The notes beneath the pieces were generated by a model that was not told where the DNA came from, made no database searches, and saw only the letters and a list, made by a program, of their open reading frames with translations. A stretch of 64,000 bases of DNA from assembly GCA_016715815.1 (NCBI GenBank), contig JADJXN010000003.1:124001-188000 (forward strand), read 5' to 3'. The stretch comes from Oligoflexia bacterium (GTDB taxonomy: Bacteria; Bdellovibrionota; Bdellovibrionia; JABDDW01). Every line of letters starts with the position of its first letter. Positions within the stretch are counted from its first letter, which is position 1. Shown here piece by piece: positions 52,345 through 61,376 of the stretch. A program made the position numbers and the translations under genes.

Positions 52345-54142
52345 AGTTAAACTTACAAACAAAAAAGGTAACATCATCTTCAAGGGCACTTCCCTCATTA
52401 AAACTTTTCACATCATCTTTTAAGATATTAATTATCTCAGTGGTGTTATCTGTTTTTGAAACAGCCTTTGCAAAGCTATTAAGCACTGCTCTTTCTCCTA
52501 ATTTTTGCCCTCGTGGGTTTGGGATATCAGTTAAACCGTCAGTATAGAAAAATAAAATATCACCATTCTCTAATTTGTCTTTAGATTCTACAAATATACT
52601 CTCTCTACTTTCCCCAAGCCGTGGAGATTCCCCCTCTAAAAGAGCGCCAAGTTCTGTGCGCTTAATTTCTTTACCAGTATATTTAATTTTTAAAGGCTTT
52701 TCATGGCTTGCATTGGTGTAAGTTACCTCACCAGTGTTTTGATCTATACAGACAATGGCTGTTGTCATGTTAATTTTACCTTGGGATGTTTCAAAAATTG
52801 CCTTGTTAAGAAGCTGTCCTATTTGCACTGTAGAAAGCTCAGGCATTTGCTCTAAAAGTGAAACAGCAGAGCGTGCGGCACTTGTTATTAAAGCTGCAGG
52901 TGCTCCGTGACCTGTAGCATCTGCAATAATTAAATATAATTTATTATTTAATTCAAAATAATACCACCAATCACCGCCACATTCACTGGCAGGTTCAAAA
53001 TAACCACTAATTTTTGTTGATTTAAACTCAGCTTCATTTTTTGGAAACAAAGTAGATTGAACAATTTTTGCTGTCTCTAGCTCTTTTTCCATTCTAGCTT
53101 TATGCACATTTTCTTTCATTAGGCGAAGCACTTCTGTTGTCATGAAGTTAAAGTTTTTAGCAAGTACACCTACTTCATCTTTAGATTTTACACTTAACTT
53201 AACATCAAAATTACCTTCAGCTACTTTTTGAGTAGCATCGCTTAATTCCTCAAGAGATTTTGTGAGTTTTTTAGAAGAAAAAACACTTATAATAATGGCC
53301 AGAGAAATAATAATTAAGAAAAACAAACCTGATTTAATTAATAAAATATCAACGGCCTTAAGGGCTGCTTTTTTACTAATATTTGAAATAACGCTTAAAC
53401 CGCCAGCTCCTACTTCAGCAAAGGAAGATAAAATAGCCTCCCCGTTTGGATCTATAACTTCAATTGAGCCGCCTTGGGTATTTTTGTCTTTTATTTGATT
53501 AAATATAAATTCACTAAATTCATTATTTGTATTACCTAACAAAATTTGCATATTTGAATTTACAACATAAGAATCATAAAGTTGAGACTGATTTACAAAT
53601 TTAAATAAACCTTCTCCTTTTGTAACAGTTATAAAAATGAGTGGGTCACCATAATCAGATTTAATTAATGTTGCAAAAATAAATGAGCTATTCTCGTCTT
53701 TAACATGAATTCTAAATGAAAACTCTTGAGCACTTGCCTCTTTAATAATTGCTATAAGTTTTGGTACTAGCTCTTTGTATGTAGGGCTATTGTCTAGACG
53801 CTTTTCAAGCTCGCTTACTAATTTATAATCATTTTTACTGCTAGCATTAATTGCATAGACGCTGTAGAGATTTGCCTCTTTGTTAAATATTTCTCTTGAG
53901 GTATCTGAAAAATTATTTGTTCTATAATTAAAATTATGGGAAAGAAATTTTATTAAATTTTTGCTTGATACTATCTCAGACTTAACTTGGAAAGCCAGAC
54001 TTTTAACATAGGCCGCGTTGGAATCAAACACGTAGGCAATTTTGTCTTCTTTAAAAAGTCCAGTAGCTAAAATTAAAAAAAAGATAAGGCTAGTGGTAGT
54101 TAGAAAAGTGAGCAGTAAAAGAAGTTTTGTTCTAATAGACAT
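52325..54142 (-). CDS. membrane sensor phosphatase: HAMP plus SpoIIE/PP2C domain
   Basis: A 605-residue RsbU-type signalling protein. Order: N-terminal membrane helix (LLLLLTFLTTTSLIFFLILA), a periplasmic sensor domain of about 240 residues, a second helix (GLFFLIIISLAIIISVFSS), HAMP (KKLTKSLEELSDATQKVAEG), a coiled linker, then the SpoIIE phosphatase. Motifs in the phosphatase are ECGGDWWYYF, IADATGHGAPAALITSAAR and GDILFFYTDGLTDIPN, carrying the metal-binding aspartates. Such proteins dephosphorylate anti-sigma-factor antagonists. No partner STAS or kinase protein is adjacent. Confidence 0.9.
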   Translation of the reverse strand: MSIRTKLLLLLTFLTTTSLIFFLILATGLFKEDKIAYVFDSNAAYVKSLAFQVKSEIVSSKNLIKFLSHNFNYRTNNFSDTSREIFNKEANLYSVYAINASSKNDYKLVSELEKRLDNSPTYKELVPKLIAIIKEASAQEFSFRIHVKDENSSFIFATLIKSDYGDPLIFITVTKGEGLFKFVNQSQLYDSYVVNSNMQILLGNTNNEFSEFIFNQIKDKNTQGGSIEVIDPNGEAILSSFAEVGAGGLSVISNISKKAALKAVDILLIKSGLFFLIIISLAIIISVFSSKKLTKSLEELSDATQKVAEGNFDVKLSVKSKDEVGVLAKNFNFMTTEVLRLMKENVHKARMEKELETAKIVQSTLFPKNEAEFKSTKISGYFEPASECGGDWWYYFELNNKLYLIIADATGHGAPAALITSAARSAVSLLEQMPELSTVQIGQLLNKAIFETSQGKINMTTAIVCIDQNTGEVTYTNASHEKPLKIKYTGKEIKRTELGALLEGESPRLGESRESIFVESKDKLENGDILFFYTDGLTDIPNPRGQKLGERAVLNSFAKAVSKTDNTTEIINILKDDVKSFNEGSALEDDVTFFVCKFNSKALES

Positions 54143-54169
54143 ATTTGAATAATTTTATACTTTTTTCCT

Positions 54170-54196
54170 TACAAAACTCCACTAGTTTTCCGAAAA
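54170..54196 (+). promoter_or_regulatory. weak sigma-28-like site before the FecR-type gene
   Basis: TACA (54170-54173), 15 bases, TCCGAAAA (54189-54196). Spacing is right, but both boxes deviate from the FliA consensus. Its -10 resembles that of the site before the VWA lipoprotein gene. Confidence 0.25.
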
Positions 54197-54232
54197 AGAA
54201 GAGTTAAAGTATAACTTTTTTAAAAAGTGAAA

Positions 54233-55048
54233 ATGGGACAAAAGAAGACAAACAACATCATTAGCTTTTTACTATTACTAATAGCGAGTTTAGTGCTAGC
54301 AGCGGCTTCTTATGTTATGTTCAACGACAGACTTATTTACAAATATTTTAACCTAGATGAAAGCCAAGGTGAAAGTGTAGCAAGTATTTCTTCTACAAAA
54401 AATGATATTAGAAGAAAGCAGGCCAATAGTTTTGTATGGGTTAAAAGCTTTGATAAAGATGAATTAAAAAACCAAGACAATGTGTTCACAGGCCCTTCAT
54501 CTCAAACTGTTATAGATTTTAAAGATGGCTCAGAAATCACAACTCACTCAAATACACTTATTGTAGTTCAATCTGCTGAGAAAGGCACTATTGTCCAGAA
54601 AGGTTCTATTTCAGTAAAATTAAAAGAAAACGTAAAGAAGAAGTTTATAATAAACAACAAACCTGTTGAATTAACTGCAAAAAAGAATGCCTATGTTGTT
54701 ATTAAAACAGATGGCGTTAATGCACCCATTATTAAAGTAATATCTAAAGAACCATTACAAGAAGCTGTAATTACAGTCACATCTGAAGATAAAAGTATCA
54801 AGTTTACAGAAAATAATTTGAGCGAAGTTGTAATTGAAGACTTAAAGCCAGTAGAGAAACTTGAAGAAGTTAAAGTGGCAGATGAAAACCATGAAGAAAT
54901 AACTTTAACAAAAGTTGAACAACCCGTTGCAATTAAAGAAGAAGTTAAGCCTGTAGAATTGCCAGAAATTCCAAAAGTAGAAAAAGAATTTATTGAACCA
55001 GTACGTGAGCCTGCCTTAAGTGAAGTAAAAAGAAGTAAGTTTACCTAA
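54233..55048 (+). CDS. FecR-domain membrane-anchored protein (first part of a frameshifted gene)
   Basis: About 271 residues. One N-terminal membrane helix (IISFLLLLIASLVLAAASYVMF) is followed by a FecR-like domain (NVFTGPSSQTVIDFKDGSEITT, SAEKGTIVQKGSISVKLK) and a Pro/Glu/Lys-rich linker (VEQPVAIKEEVKPVELPE). The frame stops at 55048. One base earlier in the A5 run at 55027-55031, the reading frame would continue as EVSLPKLTGLDLDLG into an outer-membrane beta-barrel. FecR plus barrel with a Pro-rich spacer would span the periplasm. The GTG at 54227 is an alternative start. Confidence 0.72.
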   Translation: MGQKKTNNIISFLLLLIASLVLAAASYVMFNDRLIYKYFNLDESQGESVASISSTKNDIRRKQANSFVWVKSFDKDELKNQDNVFTGPSSQTVIDFKDGSEITTHSNTLIVVQSAEKGTIVQKGSISVKLKENVKKKFIINNKPVELTAKKNAYVVIKTDGVNAPIIKVISKEPLQEAVITVTSEDKSIKFTENNLSEVVIEDLKPVEKLEEVKVADENHEEITLTKVEQPVAIKEEVKPVELPEIPKVEKEFIEPVREPALSEVKRSKFT

Positions 55049-55572
55049 ACTTACAGGACTAGATTTAGATCTTGGCATATACTTTGGCTTTACTAGCTTG
55101 AACAACTCTATAGATGCTTCTGATGCAAATTATATTTACCCAAGAAACATGCTCGCAAGTGCTTTATTTTTAGAGTTTGGTTATCAAATAAATGACTTTA
55201 CCCCCTACATTTATGGTGAGTATCGTTACATGGGGCAGCTCACCCCTGCTAGAAGTGTAGCTAACCAAAATATGGCTGGTAGTGGTTATGCCTTAGGAGC
55301 TGGCTTAAAGTATAAGGTTGAAGATTTTTTTATCTCAGGTTCTTATACGTTTTTAGGAAGCTATACTCTTGCCAAGCCTACCTGCAGGGGGCAAAAGCAT
55401 TTATTCAAATGCATCGGGCTTTATATTTACTATTGGCTATTATATTGGGGAAAGCACCGCTCTGACACTTTCATATAACCGTCTTAGCTTTAATACATGG
55501 AATCTTGATACATCAACAGCACCGCTAAACCAAAGTACTTATGCCATAGGGTTACAATATGAACTATTTTAA
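55029..55572 (+). pseudogene. beta-barrel C-terminal half of the FecR-type gene, broken by two frameshifts
   Basis: Continuation of the FecR gene in two successive frames. The first (from 55029) reads LPKLTGLDLDLGIYFGFTS and then barrel strands (FGYQINDFTPYIYGEYRYMG, SGYALGAGLKYKVEDFFISG) up to about 55370. The second frame continues with GGKSIYSNASGFIFTIGYYI and ends LNQSTYAIGLQYELF, a typical barrel end with a C-terminal aromatic. Each change is corrected by removing one base from a homopolymer: A5 at 55027-55031 and G5 at 55386-55390. That pattern fits either a decayed gene or assembly error. Confidence 0.68.
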
Positions 55573-56173
55573 ATTTATTGTAGTTCTTATTTTTATTATT
55601 TTTTGCAAGAGTTTAATCTCTAAGGCTGATTTTACTCTTGGTCTTGCTGGCTCATATTCAACGCCCTACACAGCTGGCTTATCTAGCACTTTTAATTTTA
55701 GTCCAAGATATTCAGTCCCAGGTGCTGCCCTTTTATTTTCAATGCCTGTTAAGAATAAAAGCCATGAACTAGAGCTAGGCCTACTGTATATACCAAGAGG
55801 TTTTAGTGATGGCTACAGCAACGTTGTTGCTACTTATATTCAATTTGATTTAATTTATAGGTTTTGGTTGGGAGGAGAAAAAAATTGGGCCCTTCAAGCT
55901 GGTGGTTATTACGCAGGCGGCGTAGACATTAAACTAGATGGAAATAAAATTTTATTTTCTGACTATGGGTTAAAAAGCTCTGACTTTGGTATTAGTGCAG
56001 GTTTTGTTTATAATATTAAATTAAATAACAATAGTTCTATCGTTATAGATAACAGGGTTAGTTATTCTGTTGTAAGTACAGCTGCAACTTCAGGACAAGA
56101 CTTTTGGTATTTAAATATAACTAATATTATTGGTTACAGGTTTAATTTTGATAAGGAAGATATTAAAAAATGA
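55559..56173 (+). CDS. predicted outer-membrane beta-barrel protein
   Basis: A 204-residue exported protein. The signal sequence (FIVVLIFIIFCKSLISKAD) leads into alternating aromatic/hydrophobic strands (FTLGLAGSYSTPYTAGLSS, LELGLLYIPRG, WALQAGGYYAGG, LNITNIIGYRFNF) typical of small porin-like barrels. Its ATG lies in the end of the FecR/barrel gene in another frame, and its end overlaps the next gene by 4 bp. An operon with the FecR-barrel gene is likely. Function unknown. Confidence 0.65.
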   Translation: MNYFKFIVVLIFIIFCKSLISKADFTLGLAGSYSTPYTAGLSSTFNFSPRYSVPGAALLFSMPVKNKSHELELGLLYIPRGFSDGYSNVVATYIQFDLIYRFWLGGEKNWALQAGGYYAGGVDIKLDGNKILFSDYGLKSSDFGISAGFVYNIKLNNNSSIVIDNRVSYSVVSTAATSGQDFWYLNITNIIGYRFNFDKEDIKK

Positions 56174-56640
56174 GAATATTTTATTTTATCTTTTTATTAC
56201 TTTTACTAGGCTGCTCTGCTGACTCTACATCAAGATTAGATGGAACTTGGCAAATAACATCAATAACATGTAATGGCCAGCCCGGCTCCCCAACTGGAGC
56301 TGCTTTGTTTATTTCAAATGGGTGGAGAAGATACATTACAATTAATGGCAGTAAAGCAACTAATTATTTTAAAAGTGATACTTGCACAATCTATATTGAA
56401 ACAAATATAAACTATGCTCAAAATCAAATGACTATAAACTTCCCAACTTCAACAACCTGTAGCCCCGCTGCTTGTCATGCCGCATGCGGAATAATTATAG
56501 CAACCACTCCGACAATTAATTTTAAATTAATTGGCTTAAATAAACTTATTAATACAACAGTGCAAGGAACAGATGACGCCTGCACAAGTGGTGGCCAACA
56601 AGATCCAATGGTACAAATTTCTGAAAGGATTTCGGAGTAA
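56170..56640 (+). CDS. small lipoprotein, lipocalin-like
   Basis: A 156-residue lipoprotein with a canonical signal (IFLLLLLGCSAD). The mature start, SRLDGTWQITSITCNGQP, resembles the GxW strand of lipocalin-like proteins. Cysteines in STTCSPAACHAACG suggest disulfides. The ligand is unknown. It overlaps the barrel gene upstream (ATGA) and shares a base with the beta-propeller gene downstream, so it is part of a run of exported-protein genes. Confidence 0.65.
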   Translation: MRIFYFIFLLLLLGCSADSTSRLDGTWQITSITCNGQPGSPTGAALFISNGWRRYITINGSKATNYFKSDTCTIYIETNINYAQNQMTINFPTSTTCSPAACHAACGIIIATTPTINFKLIGLNKLINTTVQGTDDACTSGGQQDPMVQISERISE

Positions 56641-57752
56641 TGATTAAAAATATTTTATTTATTTTAATCATTTTTTCAGGGATAATATCTACTAGGTGCT
56701 CAGACACAGGGTATTCACCAGGGGCACCAATAATTTTTGGTTTTGTTTCTAATTCTGGCTCAAGTAATATTTCTGTTTTTAAACTTAATACCACCACCGG
56801 TGCCTTAACCCAAGTTCCCGGCTCCCCATTCTTTTCAGGAACAAGTCCGTCCGGCCTAGTAGTTCACCCTAATGGAAAATTCTTATATGTTGCAAATTCC
56901 GGAACAAATAATATAGCTGGCTTTTTAATAAATCCACTCTCAGGTGAAATAACACCAATACCTGGATCTCCATTTAGTGGTCCTATCTGTACAAATAATG
57001 TTGTCCCCAAAATTGATCCACTTGGCAGGTTTTTATATGTTCAAAATTTTGGAGCTACTACTATTTGTGGCTTTACAATAAATTCATCAACAGGAGTTTT
57101 AACTAGTGTTGGCGCTGCTGTTGTTTCTGGAATACAACCATTTGGAGGAGCATGGCATCCCAATGGAAACTTTTATTACACAGGTGATAATGGTGCTAAT
57201 AATATAAATATCCACTCTATTAATCAAACAACAGGGGTTGCATCAGTAGCCACAAATTTTGGTGCTGGTGATGTTTCACTCATTCCTACCTTTGATCAAA
57301 CTGCTAGATTTATGATAGCCCCTCTATCAGCCACCAACAGTTATGCTGTATTCCCTGTTAATTCAAATACGGGCGCTCTATCTGCATCAGTTTCAACTGT
57401 AGCAGCAGCTGGTGCTAACCCATCAAATGTTGTTGTTCACCCTAATAATCGCTTTGTTTACGGGTCAGACTATAACGGAGCCACTGTCTCAGCATATACT
57501 TTTAATTCTACTACTGGTGCACTAACAGCTATTGCAGGGGCTAACGTAACTGCTGCGGGGACAAGAACATTAAATATAGAGCCGACTGGTCAGTTTTTGT
57601 ACGCTGTCAATGAGACTGCGGGAAATATAACTGCGTTTTCAATAAATCAAGCCAGTGGTAGTTTAACAGCCCTATCATTTTCACCAATTACTACTGTAGG
57701 CACAACACCTCAGCAAATAGTTTTTTACCGCATGCCACAGCCAAGGAACTAA
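56640..57752 (+). CDS. beta-propeller lipoprotein, lactonase-like (copy 1)
   Basis: A 370-residue exported protein of the seven-bladed lactonase/YncE-like type. Repeated blade motifs run throughout: HPNGKFLYVANSGTNNI, DPLGRFLYVQNFGATT, HPNGNFYYTGDNGANNI, HPNNRFVYGSDYNGAT and EPTGQFLYAVNETAGNI. The hydrophobic N-terminus ends in STRC, with Arg before the lipid Cys, which is not the usual lipobox. No lactonase catalytic residue set was identified, so a binding role is as likely as enzyme activity. A close relative lies 3 bp downstream. Confidence 0.78.
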   Translation: MIKNILFILIIFSGIISTRCSDTGYSPGAPIIFGFVSNSGSSNISVFKLNTTTGALTQVPGSPFFSGTSPSGLVVHPNGKFLYVANSGTNNIAGFLINPLSGEITPIPGSPFSGPICTNNVVPKIDPLGRFLYVQNFGATTICGFTINSSTGVLTSVGAAVVSGIQPFGGAWHPNGNFYYTGDNGANNINIHSINQTTGVASVATNFGAGDVSLIPTFDQTARFMIAPLSATNSYAVFPVNSNTGALSASVSTVAAAGANPSNVVVHPNNRFVYGSDYNGATVSAYTFNSTTGALTAIAGANVTAAGTRTLNIEPTGQFLYAVNETAGNITAFSINQASGSLTALSFSPITTVGTTPQQIVFYRMPQPRN

Positions 57753-57755
57753 GTA

Positions 57756-58883
57756 ATGATAAAATTACTTGTTACAATATTATTAACTTTAGTTTTACTA
57801 GCACAGATTAGGTGCACGGATGCAGGCTCAGCCCCTGGCACCCCTATTATTTTTGGTTTTTTGGCAAGTTATGGCTCAAATCAAATTTCTGTTTTTAGAT
57901 TTAATCAAACCACAGGCGTTCTTACACATGTACCAGGCTCTCCCTTTACAAATGCTGCAGCTACTGCAACTTCTGCCATAGTTATTCACCCTAATGGCAG
58001 GTTTTTATATGCTGCCAACTCTGTTGAGAATACAATTTCTGGATATAATATTAATGCTCAAACAGGAGAAATCACTCCCCTACCAAACTCCCCATTTAGT
58101 GGAACAACTTGCACAGGGAATGTGCTTCCAACCATAGATCCCTCAGGTCAGTTTTTATATGTTCAAAATTTTGGTACTACCACAATTTGCGGGTTTTCAA
58201 TTAATGCCACAACAGGTGTGCTTACAAGTTTAGGTGCTGCCACAGCAGCAGGCACTCAACCTTTTGGTGGAATATGGCATCCTAATGGAAACTTTTATTA
58301 TAGTACTGATTTTGGTTCAAATAATATTTATATTAACACAATAAATCAAACCTCTGGAAGTGTTACAAATACAGTCCCATTTAACACAGGCGATGTTAGT
58401 ATTTTAGGAGCCTTTGATCTAACAGGTAGATTTTTAATTCTACCTTTAGCAGTCACAGGGAACTATAGTGTATACCCAGTTAACCCTACAACTGGTGCTA
58501 TCTCTGCTGCTGTTTCTACTATTGCAGGTGGCGGTGGTGGTGGCTCATCTCCAGATTGCATAGCTGTTCACCCTAGTAATAGATTTATCTATGGTAGTGA
58601 GTTTAACGCAGCATTAATAGATGCCTTTAGTTTTAATTCTTCAACTGGCACACTCACCAGCGTGGGAGCAGCAGTCGCAGCGGCTGCTGGTACAAGAAGT
58701 ATAACAATTGATCCTTATGGAAAATTTATTTATGCAATGAATGAAACAGCAAATAACATAACTATTTATTCAATTAACCAAACAACCGGCGTTATCACGC
58801 CAACATCATTTTCTCCAATGACAGGTGTGGGCACAACACCTCAACAATTAATTTTTTATAGAATGCCACAGCCAAGACCTTAA
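57756..58883 (+). CDS. beta-propeller lipoprotein, lactonase-like (copy 2)
   Basis: A 375-residue tandem relative of the upstream gene. It has the same order of blades (HPNGRFLYAANSVENTI, DPSGQFLYVQNFGTTT, HPNGNFYYSTDFGSNNI, HPSNRFIYGSEFNAAL) and the same ending (FYRMPQPR). Its N-terminus, LVTILLTLVLLAQIRC, again has Arg before the Cys. Blade-level similarity is high but spread over the whole gene, so this is an older duplication rather than a recent copy. It is convergent with the SGNH gene. Confidence 0.78.
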   Translation: MIKLLVTILLTLVLLAQIRCTDAGSAPGTPIIFGFLASYGSNQISVFRFNQTTGVLTHVPGSPFTNAAATATSAIVIHPNGRFLYAANSVENTISGYNINAQTGEITPLPNSPFSGTTCTGNVLPTIDPSGQFLYVQNFGTTTICGFSINATTGVLTSLGAATAAGTQPFGGIWHPNGNFYYSTDFGSNNIYINTINQTSGSVTNTVPFNTGDVSILGAFDLTGRFLILPLAVTGNYSVYPVNPTTGAISAAVSTIAGGGGGGSSPDCIAVHPSNRFIYGSEFNAALIDAFSFNSSTGTLTSVGAAVAAAAGTRSITIDPYGKFIYAMNETANNITIYSINQTTGVITPTSFSPMTGVGTTPQQLIFYRMPQPRP

Positions 58884-58886
58884 AGC

Positions 58887-59738
58887 TTAATAAAGCAAAT
58901 TTTTTAAATAATTGTTAATTGAATGCTTCATCAAATAATCATAACCAAGTGGGCTTAAATGATGAGGGTCTGTATACAAAAAACCAATACGTGCCATTGC
59001 CTCTGGTGAGTTGCGTGCTTCAACTACACCGCCATGTCTTTGTGGTTCTTGAATTGATGAAATAAAATCAGGTTTTAAGGTTCGCTCAGGCTTTATGGCA
59101 TTTTCAGGAACACCAAAGTGGTAATGCATTAATCCATGATGGTGCATATAAAAAACTTTTTCACTTCTTAACTCTCCAATAACTTTTGAAAAACGTAAAA
59201 AACAACTATTTACTTCTTGGGCATTTGGTTTTCCCATTTTCTCATAAATTTCTCTATAAGGCTTAATGGGGTTATTATCATACTGGTAACCATAATCATA
59301 ACCATTAACAAGGATTGAAATCTTAGGATTTATATCATGGAAACTTTGAATAATAGCTTTAATATTGTCTTTGATAGTATTAAAAAGTAGCATCTCCTGC
59401 TCTTGGGACATATTTTTATTCCATCCCCTAAACATATCATTGCCGCCAAGACTTAAATGAATAGCTTTTATGTGTGAATATTTTTTTACTAGCTCAATAG
59501 CTTCTTGATGAGCTTTAGAATTTAAATAATTCTCTGCCCTTGCTCCAGCTTGAGATGTATCAAGGCAACCTACTACATTTACATCTAAACCCAATTCTCC
59601 AAAAGCCCTATGCACACTGCCAAAATAGCAAGGCAGATAGGCCCAGCTATCACCTGCAACAATAAGCCCGGATGCATACTTAGCTTGCGTTGCAAAAGAA
59701 AAGCTTAGGATTATTATAATCAGTAATGTCTTCCCCAT
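58887..59738 (-). CDS. exported SGNH/GDSL-family hydrolase
   Basis: Secreted esterase-type protein of about 283 residues. Signal sequence LLIIIILSFSFATQAK. Conserved SGNH blocks are visible: block I VAGDSWAYLPCYFG with the catalytic Ser, block III LSLGGNDMFRGWN, and block V DPHHLSPLGYDYL with the Asp-x-x-His pair. Block II Gly is not certain. The ATG at 59738 is chosen. The open frame extends to a TTG at 59828 but would add an unneeded hydrophobic leader. The substrate is probably an acyl or acetyl group on lipid or glycan. Confidence 0.78.
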   Translation of the reverse strand: MGKTLLIIIILSFSFATQAKYASGLIVAGDSWAYLPCYFGSVHRAFGELGLDVNVVGCLDTSQAGARAENYLNSKAHQEAIELVKKYSHIKAIHLSLGGNDMFRGWNKNMSQEQEMLLFNTIKDNIKAIIQSFHDINPKISILVNGYDYGYQYDNNPIKPYREIYEKMGKPNAQEVNSCFLRFSKVIGELRSEKVFYMHHHGLMHYHFGVPENAIKPERTLKPDFISSIQEPQRHGGVVEARNSPEAMARIGFLYTDPHHLSPLGYDYLMKHSINNYLKNLLY

Positions 59739-59904
59739 AAGTAAAATTAAAATGCATATTTTTAAAACTGTAAACAGGCTAAATAAAATGTAATGCACAG
59801 CATATTTAAGATTATAAATTTTTTTCAATCAGCTAAATTTTATTTTACCTTAATAACTTTTAAGGCCACCTTCCTCTCTATAAAAATCTAATTAGGGGGA
59901 ATTT

Positions 59905-61374
59905 ATGCAAAACTATCAAATGTATATTAACGGCCAATTTGTATCTTCAGTATCCAAAAAAACTCGTGAAATTTTAGACCCCGCAAGCGGAGAAAAAGTT
60001 GCTACCGTACCAGAAAGTAATGCTCAGGATATGCAACTTGCCATTAGTGCAGCACGTGTAGCTTTTGATAAAGGTCTCTGGCGTAAAACAACAGCAGCGG
60101 ATCGCGCTAGTTTTTTATTTAAAATTGCACAAGCCATAAGATTAAATGCCAAAATGCTAGCTGAACTTGAGGTTAAAAATTGCGGAAAACCCCTAAGCGA
60201 GGCCGAATTTGATGTGGCAGATGCCGCAGGTTGCTTTGAATATTACGCAGGCCTTGCAACAAAAATTCATGGCGAAACCGTACAAGTACCGGCAAATTTT
60301 ATGAGCATGGTAGTGCGCGAGCCCATTGGAGTATGCGCACAAATTATTCCCTGGAATTTTCCGTTATTAATGGCCGCTTGGAAGCTTGCCCCCGCTCTAG
60401 CCGCAGGTAACGTTTGTGTTTTAAAACCATCTGAACTTACTCCTCTAACTGCTTTAGAGCTTGCAAAAATAATTCATCAGTTAGAATTGCCTGCTGGAGT
60501 TGTAAATATTGTTACAGGCCCAGGGGCTGAGGCTGGTGAAGAATTAGCTATAAATACTAATGTTGATAAAATTGCCTTCACTGGTGGAACCCTTACAGGC
60601 AAAAAAATTGCTACTATGGCAGCAAATAGCAACCTTAAACGTGTGTCTTTAGAGCTTGGTGGTAAAAACCCCAATATTGTTTTTGCAGATGCTGATTTTG
60701 ACGCAGCCGTTGATGGAGCCCTTTTCGGAGCTTTTGCCAACCAAGGTGAAGTTTGCTCTGCTGGGTCAAGATTATTAGTTGAAGAATCAATACATGATAA
60801 ATTTGTTGAAGCTATGCTTAAAAAAATACCAAATATAAAATTAGGTCATGGTTTAAAAACTGGCACAAAAATGGGCCCACTTGTTTCAAGTGCTCATAGA
60901 GATAAAGTTGAAGCTTATATTCAAATTGGAATTTCTGAAGGCGCTAAACTTGTTTGCGGTGGAAAACGCCCAGAAGGTGAAGAGTTTAAAAACGGTAACT
61001 TTGTAGAACCAACCATTTTTACAAACGTCACTCCACAAATGCGCATAGCACGTGAGGAAATTTTTGGCCCTGTCTTATCTGTTATTAAATTTAAAACTGA
61101 AGAAGAAGCGGTACAGATTGCAAATGACACTATTTATGGCCTAGCCGCAGGCGTTTGGACACAAAATGTGACTCGTGCAACACGTGTTGTTGGTCAAATT
61201 CGCGCAGGTATTACCTGGGTTAACCACTACCACCCCACTTTTAATGAGCTTCCATGGGGTGGCTACAAGCAAAGTGGTCATGGGCGTGAGCTTGGTATGT
61301 ATGGAATTGAAGAATATTTAGAAACAAAACAGATCAATATCAACTTAGATACTACTCCTATAGCTTGGTATTAA
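59905..61374 (+). CDS. NAD-dependent aldehyde dehydrogenase (aminobutyraldehyde/betaine aldehyde type)
   Basis: Oxidises an aldehyde to the acid in the cytoplasm, 489 residues. Family motifs are all present: IIPWNFPLLMAAWKLAPALA, KPSELTPLTALELA, FTGGTLTGKKIA, LELGGKNPNIVF with the catalytic Glu, and GEVCSAGSR with the catalytic Cys. The C-terminus (IAWY) recalls aminobutyraldehyde and betaine aldehyde dehydrogenases. The ribosome site GGGGG precedes the ATG. It heads a three-gene unit with an aminotransferase and a second dehydrogenase, consistent with putrescine to GABA to succinate. Confidence 0.88.
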   Translation: MQNYQMYINGQFVSSVSKKTREILDPASGEKVATVPESNAQDMQLAISAARVAFDKGLWRKTTAADRASFLFKIAQAIRLNAKMLAELEVKNCGKPLSEAEFDVADAAGCFEYYAGLATKIHGETVQVPANFMSMVVREPIGVCAQIIPWNFPLLMAAWKLAPALAAGNVCVLKPSELTPLTALELAKIIHQLELPAGVVNIVTGPGAEAGEELAINTNVDKIAFTGGTLTGKKIATMAANSNLKRVSLELGGKNPNIVFADADFDAAVDGALFGAFANQGEVCSAGSRLLVEESIHDKFVEAMLKKIPNIKLGHGLKTGTKMGPLVSSAHRDKVEAYIQIGISEGAKLVCGGKRPEGEEFKNGNFVEPTIFTNVTPQMRIAREEIFGPVLSVIKFKTEEEAVQIANDTIYGLAAGVWTQNVTRATRVVGQIRAGITWVNHYHPTFNELPWGGYKQSGHGRELGMYGIEEYLETKQININLDTTPIAWY

Positions 61375-61376
61375 GA

